This document shows, piece after piece, positions 53,008-55,884 of a stretch of 55,884 nucleotides of DNA. The notes under the pieces are model-generated. The model did not search any database, was not told where the DNA came from, and saw only the letters and a list, made by a program, of their open reading frames with translations. The number at the start of each line of letters is the position of its first letter. Within the stretch, counting starts at the first letter, position 1. The position numbers were made by a program, and so were the translations under genes. The stretch is taken from assembly GCA_050692055.1 (NCBI GenBank), contig JBOGTC010000088.1, positions 1 to 55,884 of the forward strand, written 5' to 3'. Source of the DNA: JBOGTC01 sp050692055. GTDB taxonomy: Bacteria; Chloroflexota; Limnocylindria; QHBO01.

Positions 53008-54752
53008 GGCTGCGCGCCGCCATCGAGGCGGCCGCGGCCGGGGCCTCGGTGGGGTTGGTCTGCAAGTCGCTCCTCGGCAAGGCGCACACCGTCATGGCCG
53101 AGGGAGGCGTCGCCGCCGCGCTGGCAAACGTCGCTGCCGATGACTCCTGGGAGACCCACTTCCGCGACACCATGGTCGGCGGGAAGATGCTGAACAACTG
53201 GCGCATGGCGCAGCTCCACGCTCAGGAGGCCCCGGACCGGGTCCGTGAGCTCGAGCGCTGGGGCGCCGTCTTCGACCGCACCCGCGACGGGCGGATCCTT
53301 CAGCGCCCATTCGGTGGGCATACCCATCCGCGCCTCGCGCACGTCGGCGACCGGACCGGCCTGGAGATGATCCGCACCCTGCAGGATCGAGCGGTGCAGT
53401 CGGGCCTGGCGGTCTACATGGAGTGCACTACCACACATCTGCTCACCGACGACGATCGGGTCATCGGCGCCTTTGGGTACTGGCGCGCGAACGGTGAGCC
53501 GGTCGCCTTCTCGGCAAAGGCGGTCATCCTCGCCACGGGGGGCATCGGTCGCGCGTACCAGGTCACGTCGAACTCGTGGGAATACTCTGGCGATGGCCAT
53601 GCGCTGGCCTATCAGGCGGGCGCGGAGCTGATCGACATGGAGTTTGTCCAGTTTCACCCGACCGGCATGGTCTGGCCGCCCGGCGTACGGGGGCTTCTTG
53701 TCACCGAGGCCGTTCGCGGCGAGGGCGGCATCCTCCGCAACCGAGACGCTGAGCGCTTCATGTGGAAGTACCTGCCCGACGAACGACGTCACGAATATGC
53801 CGAAACCGATGACGAGGCCAGCCGCTGGGTCGAGGCGCTCAGCGAAGGACGTCACACCGATGCGCGTCAGCCGCCCGAGCTGTCGACCCGTGACAACGTG
53901 TCCCGCGCCATCTACACAGAGGTGCGCGAGGGCCGCGGATCGCCCCATGGCGGCGTGTTCCTCGACATCAGCTATCTCCCCGCCGATCTCGTGCAGCGCA
54001 AGCTGCCGTCGATGTTCGAACAGTTCCGGGAGCTGGCCGACGTGGACATCACCTCGGCACCGATGGAGGTGGGCCCCACCTGCCACTACGTCATGGGAGG
54101 GGTGCGCGTCGACCCGGAGACGGCCGCCAGCACGCGTCAGGGCCTCTTCGCCGCCGGCGAGGTGGCGGGGGGCATGCACGGCGCCAACCGCCTGGGTGGC
54201 AACTCGCTCTCCGACCTGCTCGTGTTCGGTCAGCGCGCCGGTGCGGGAGCGGCCGCGTTCGCGGCCGACGCGCCGCCAGCTCATGATCTCGATCCGGAGC
54301 AGCTGCGGCGGGCCGAGGCGGAACTGGCGGCGCCGTTCGACCGACCGGCGGGCGAGGATCCGTATCGACTCCATGCCGAGCTGCAGGCTGCGATGCAGTC
54401 GCTGGTCGGCATCTTTCGCATCGGTCCCGAGCTGGAGGCGGCGCTCGAGTGCATTGCGGAGCTGCGCGCGCGCTGTGAGAAGGTCCGAGTCGTCGGCTCG
54501 CGCGCCTATAACCCGGGCTGGAACCTGGCCTTCGAGGTGAAGAACATGCTGCTCTGCGCCGAGGCGGTGGCGCGCAGCGCGTTGCAGCGGACCGAGAGCC
54601 GTGGCGCCCACGCCCGGCTCGACTACCCCGATCTCGACCCGGAGTGGGGCCGTCGCACCAGCGTCGTGGCATGCGACGGCGAGGGGATGCGGGTCACGGC
54701 CGGGACGCTCCCCGAGCTGCCCGACGAGCTGCGCCGCCTGGTCACGACCTGA
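52938..54752 (+). CDS. sdhA: Succinate dehydrogenase flavoprotein subunit
   Basis: This 604-residue subunit oxidises succinate to fumarate. It starts at GTG overlapping the anchor stop. DVLVIGAGGAGLRAAIEAAA is the FAD fold, GKAHTVMAEGGVAAALANVA carries His50, the usual covalent FAD attachment, and ELIDMEFVQFHPTGMVWPPG the substrate His. PTCHYVMGGVRVDPETAAST and GGMHGANRLGGNSLSDLLVF are the other active-site and FAD landmarks. It could work as fumarate reductase in the reverse direction; the neighbours favour succinate oxidation. Confidence 0.95.
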   Translation: MTDASSRYETHAHDVLVIGAGGAGLRAAIEAAAAGASVGLVCKSLLGKAHTVMAEGGVAAALANVAADDSWETHFRDTMVGGKMLNNWRMAQLHAQEAPDRVRELERWGAVFDRTRDGRILQRPFGGHTHPRLAHVGDRTGLEMIRTLQDRAVQSGLAVYMECTTTHLLTDDDRVIGAFGYWRANGEPVAFSAKAVILATGGIGRAYQVTSNSWEYSGDGHALAYQAGAELIDMEFVQFHPTGMVWPPGVRGLLVTEAVRGEGGILRNRDAERFMWKYLPDERRHEYAETDDEASRWVEALSEGRHTDARQPPELSTRDNVSRAIYTEVREGRGSPHGGVFLDISYLPADLVQRKLPSMFEQFRELADVDITSAPMEVGPTCHYVMGGVRVDPETAASTRQGLFAAGEVAGGMHGANRLGGNSLSDLLVFGQRAGAGAAAFAADAPPAHDLDPEQLRRAEAELAAPFDRPAGEDPYRLHAELQAAMQSLVGIFRIGPELEAALECIAELRARCEKVRVVGSRAYNPGWNLAFEVKNMLLCAEAVARSALQRTESRGAHARLDYPDLDPEWGRRTSVVACDGEGMRVTAGTLPELPDELRRLVTT

Positions 54753-54764
54753 GGCAGCTGCCGA

Positions 54765-55565
54765 ATGCCCCTTTCGCGCACCATCGCCTTTCGCCCCTTC
54801 CGGGTCTTTCGCGGCGGCCCGGATGATGAGGGCGAGTACGTCGAGTACTCCGTGCCCGTCGAAGAGGGGATGGTGGTGCTCGATGCCCTGCACTGGATCC
54901 AGGCCCACGAGGCGCCGGATCTCGCCGTGCGCTGGAACTGCAAGGCCGCCAAGTGCGGCTCGTGCGGCGCCGAGGTCAACGGCCGGCCGACGCTCACCTG
55001 CAAGACGCGGCTCAGCGACCTGCCGGGCGGCGAGCCGATCCGGGTCGAGCCGATGCGGACCTTCCCGCTCATCAAGGACCTCGTGACCGATGTCTCGTGG
55101 AACTACGAGGTCAACCAGAGGATCCAGCCCTTCACCCCGCCGGAGGGCGCGGACGAGGAGACCTGGCGCTGGCAGCAGGAGGACATCGAGCGGGTCCAGG
55201 AGTTCCGCAAGTGCATCGAATGCTTCCTCTGCCAGGATGTATGCCACGTGCTGCGCAACCACGAGACGACCGATCCGTTCATGGGGCCGCGCTTTCTGGT
55301 CCGCGTCGCAGGCCTGGAGCTGCACCCCATGGACCGCGCAGACCGCCGGCGCCACGTGAAGGACGACGGCGGGATCGGGTACTGCAACATCACCAAGTGC
55401 TGCACCGAGGTCTGCCCGGAGCACATCAAGATCACCGACAACGCGATCATCCCGCTCAAGGAGCGGGTCGCGGATGCCTACTACGACCCGGTCCAGGCGC
55501 TCTGGCGCCGCGTGACCGGATCGCGATCCGCGGCGACGGAGCAGGATGGCGGCGAGGAGGGCTGA
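54765..55565 (+). CDS. sdhB: Succinate dehydrogenase iron-sulfur subunit
   Basis: This 266-residue subunit carries three clusters. NCKAAKCGSCGAEVNGRPTL with a final Cys gives the [2Fe-2S] site (C-x4-C-x2-C), KCIECFLCQDVCHV the [4Fe-4S] site and CNITKCCTEVCPEHIK the third cluster. The remainder is soluble, with an acidic C-terminal tail. It lies 12 bases after sdhA and passes electrons to the anchor. The spacing and shared strand make sdhC-A-B an operon. Confidence 0.95.
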   Translation: MPLSRTIAFRPFRVFRGGPDDEGEYVEYSVPVEEGMVVLDALHWIQAHEAPDLAVRWNCKAAKCGSCGAEVNGRPTLTCKTRLSDLPGGEPIRVEPMRTFPLIKDLVTDVSWNYEVNQRIQPFTPPEGADEETWRWQQEDIERVQEFRKCIECFLCQDVCHVLRNHETTDPFMGPRFLVRVAGLELHPMDRADRRRHVKDDGGIGYCNITKCCTEVCPEHIKITDNAIIPLKERVADAYYDPVQALWRRVTGSRSAATEQDGGEEG

Positions 55566-55578
55566 GGCGGCCGGACCG

Positions 55579-55884
55579 ATGGCGCCGCGGGCGCGGCGCC
55601 TGCAGATCCACACCGACGGCGCGGCGCGTGGCAACCCCGGCCCCGCGGGCGCGGGAGCAGTGCTGCGCGACGCCGCCGACGGCTCCCTGGTCGCGGAGCT
55701 GGCGGTCTTCCTGGGCGAGCGGACCAACAACTTCGCCGAATGGACGGCGGTCCAGCTGGCCCTGGAGGAGGCGATCGCCCGCGGCGCGACCCACGTCGAC
55801 CTGCGCACCGACTCGGAGCTGGTGGCGCGCCAGATCTCCGGCCGCTACCGGGTCAAGCATCCCGACCTGAAGCCCCTGCACGCC
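55579..55884 (+). CDS. RNase HI-family protein (partial, cut by the window edge)
   Basis: The first 102 residues are present. They show the RNase H fold: LQIHTDGAARGNPGPAGAGA carries the first catalytic Asp (residue 13), NNFAEWTAVQLALEEAIARG the Glu and HVDLRTDSELVARQISGRYR the second Asp, followed by VKHPDLKPLH. This is the short bacterial RNase HI/RVT_3-like type, sometimes in larger proteins with a phosphatase domain. It begins 13 bases after sdhB and might be co-transcribed with it. The C-terminus is outside the window. Confidence 0.9.
   Translation, partial: MAPRARRLQIHTDGAARGNPGPAGAGAVLRDAADGSLVAELAVFLGERTNNFAEWTAVQLALEEAIARGATHVDLRTDSELVARQISGRYRVKHPDLKPLHA

Noticed and set aside
52887..55808. 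Very long minus-strand open frame opposite sdhA-sdhB
   Set aside because: High GC keeps antisense frames open; the plus strand carries full conserved enzyme motifs and the antisense product is Arg/His/Leu-rich with no family pattern.

Overview
The window is high-GC DNA from a bacterium. Several things suggest a monoderm-type, high-GC lineage: lipobox and Tat-lipoprotein signals, a mycobacterial-style succinate dehydrogenase membrane anchor, a CtaF-like small protein, frequent GTG/TTG starts and several genes that look leaderless. I favour Chloroflexota (Limnocylindria-like) over Actinomycetota, but this is inference; no rRNA is present to settle it.

Layout. 1-8000: the end of a TPR-like gene, an HTH protein, a zinc-ribbon membrane protein, a His-rich metal-binding peptide, pyruvate phosphate dikinase (ppdK), a Ca-loop surface protein and a membrane protein with a sigma-like N-terminus. 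Three copies of an unusual 137-bp paired-hairpin repeat (called R1 here) sit between these genes. 8000-13500: dnaG-rpoD, an inverted pair of a second stem-loop repeat (R2), a nitroreductase and a small frameshifted gene. 13680-21700: a cell-surface block with a GtrA/HprK-like fusion, a GT39-type glycosyltransferase, a secreted phosphoesterase, a Tat-lipoprotein PhoD-like phosphatase and a GH99-like hydrolase; by eye it is less GC-rich than its flanks. 22190-23800: tRNA-Asn, a VOC protein and a luciferase-like oxidoreductase.

23827-37043 is a transport and salvage region. A complete ECF transporter (EcfS, T, A, A) diverges from a GntR regulator, which is followed by a tightly overlapped operon: BMP nucleoside-binding lipoprotein, ABC ATPase, two permeases, cysteine hydrolase, PfkB kinase, nucleoside phosphorylase, SIS protein and aldehyde dehydrogenase. 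A dyad in the divergent promoter could let GntR control both sides. Then come a TetR gene with a perfect operator over its start codon, and a broken PEP-synthase-like gene that carries a frameshift and appears to have lost its central domain.

37740-42300: small proteins, parBA and tRNA-Met. 42329-47949: an acyl(propionyl)-CoA carboxylase (beta, alpha and a separate biotin carrier), methylmalonyl-CoA mutase large subunit and epimerase. 47993-55565: sucCD, isocitrate dehydrogenase and sdhCAB. Together these genes form a propionyl-CoA to succinyl-CoA to succinate to fumarate route, with ppdK linking to gluconeogenesis. The window ends inside an RNase H gene.

The most novel-looking signal is the R1 family: four intergenic copies, each exactly 137 bp, in the same orientation, with about 30-bp terminal inverted repeats, a central TGCAA and two conserved hairpins.
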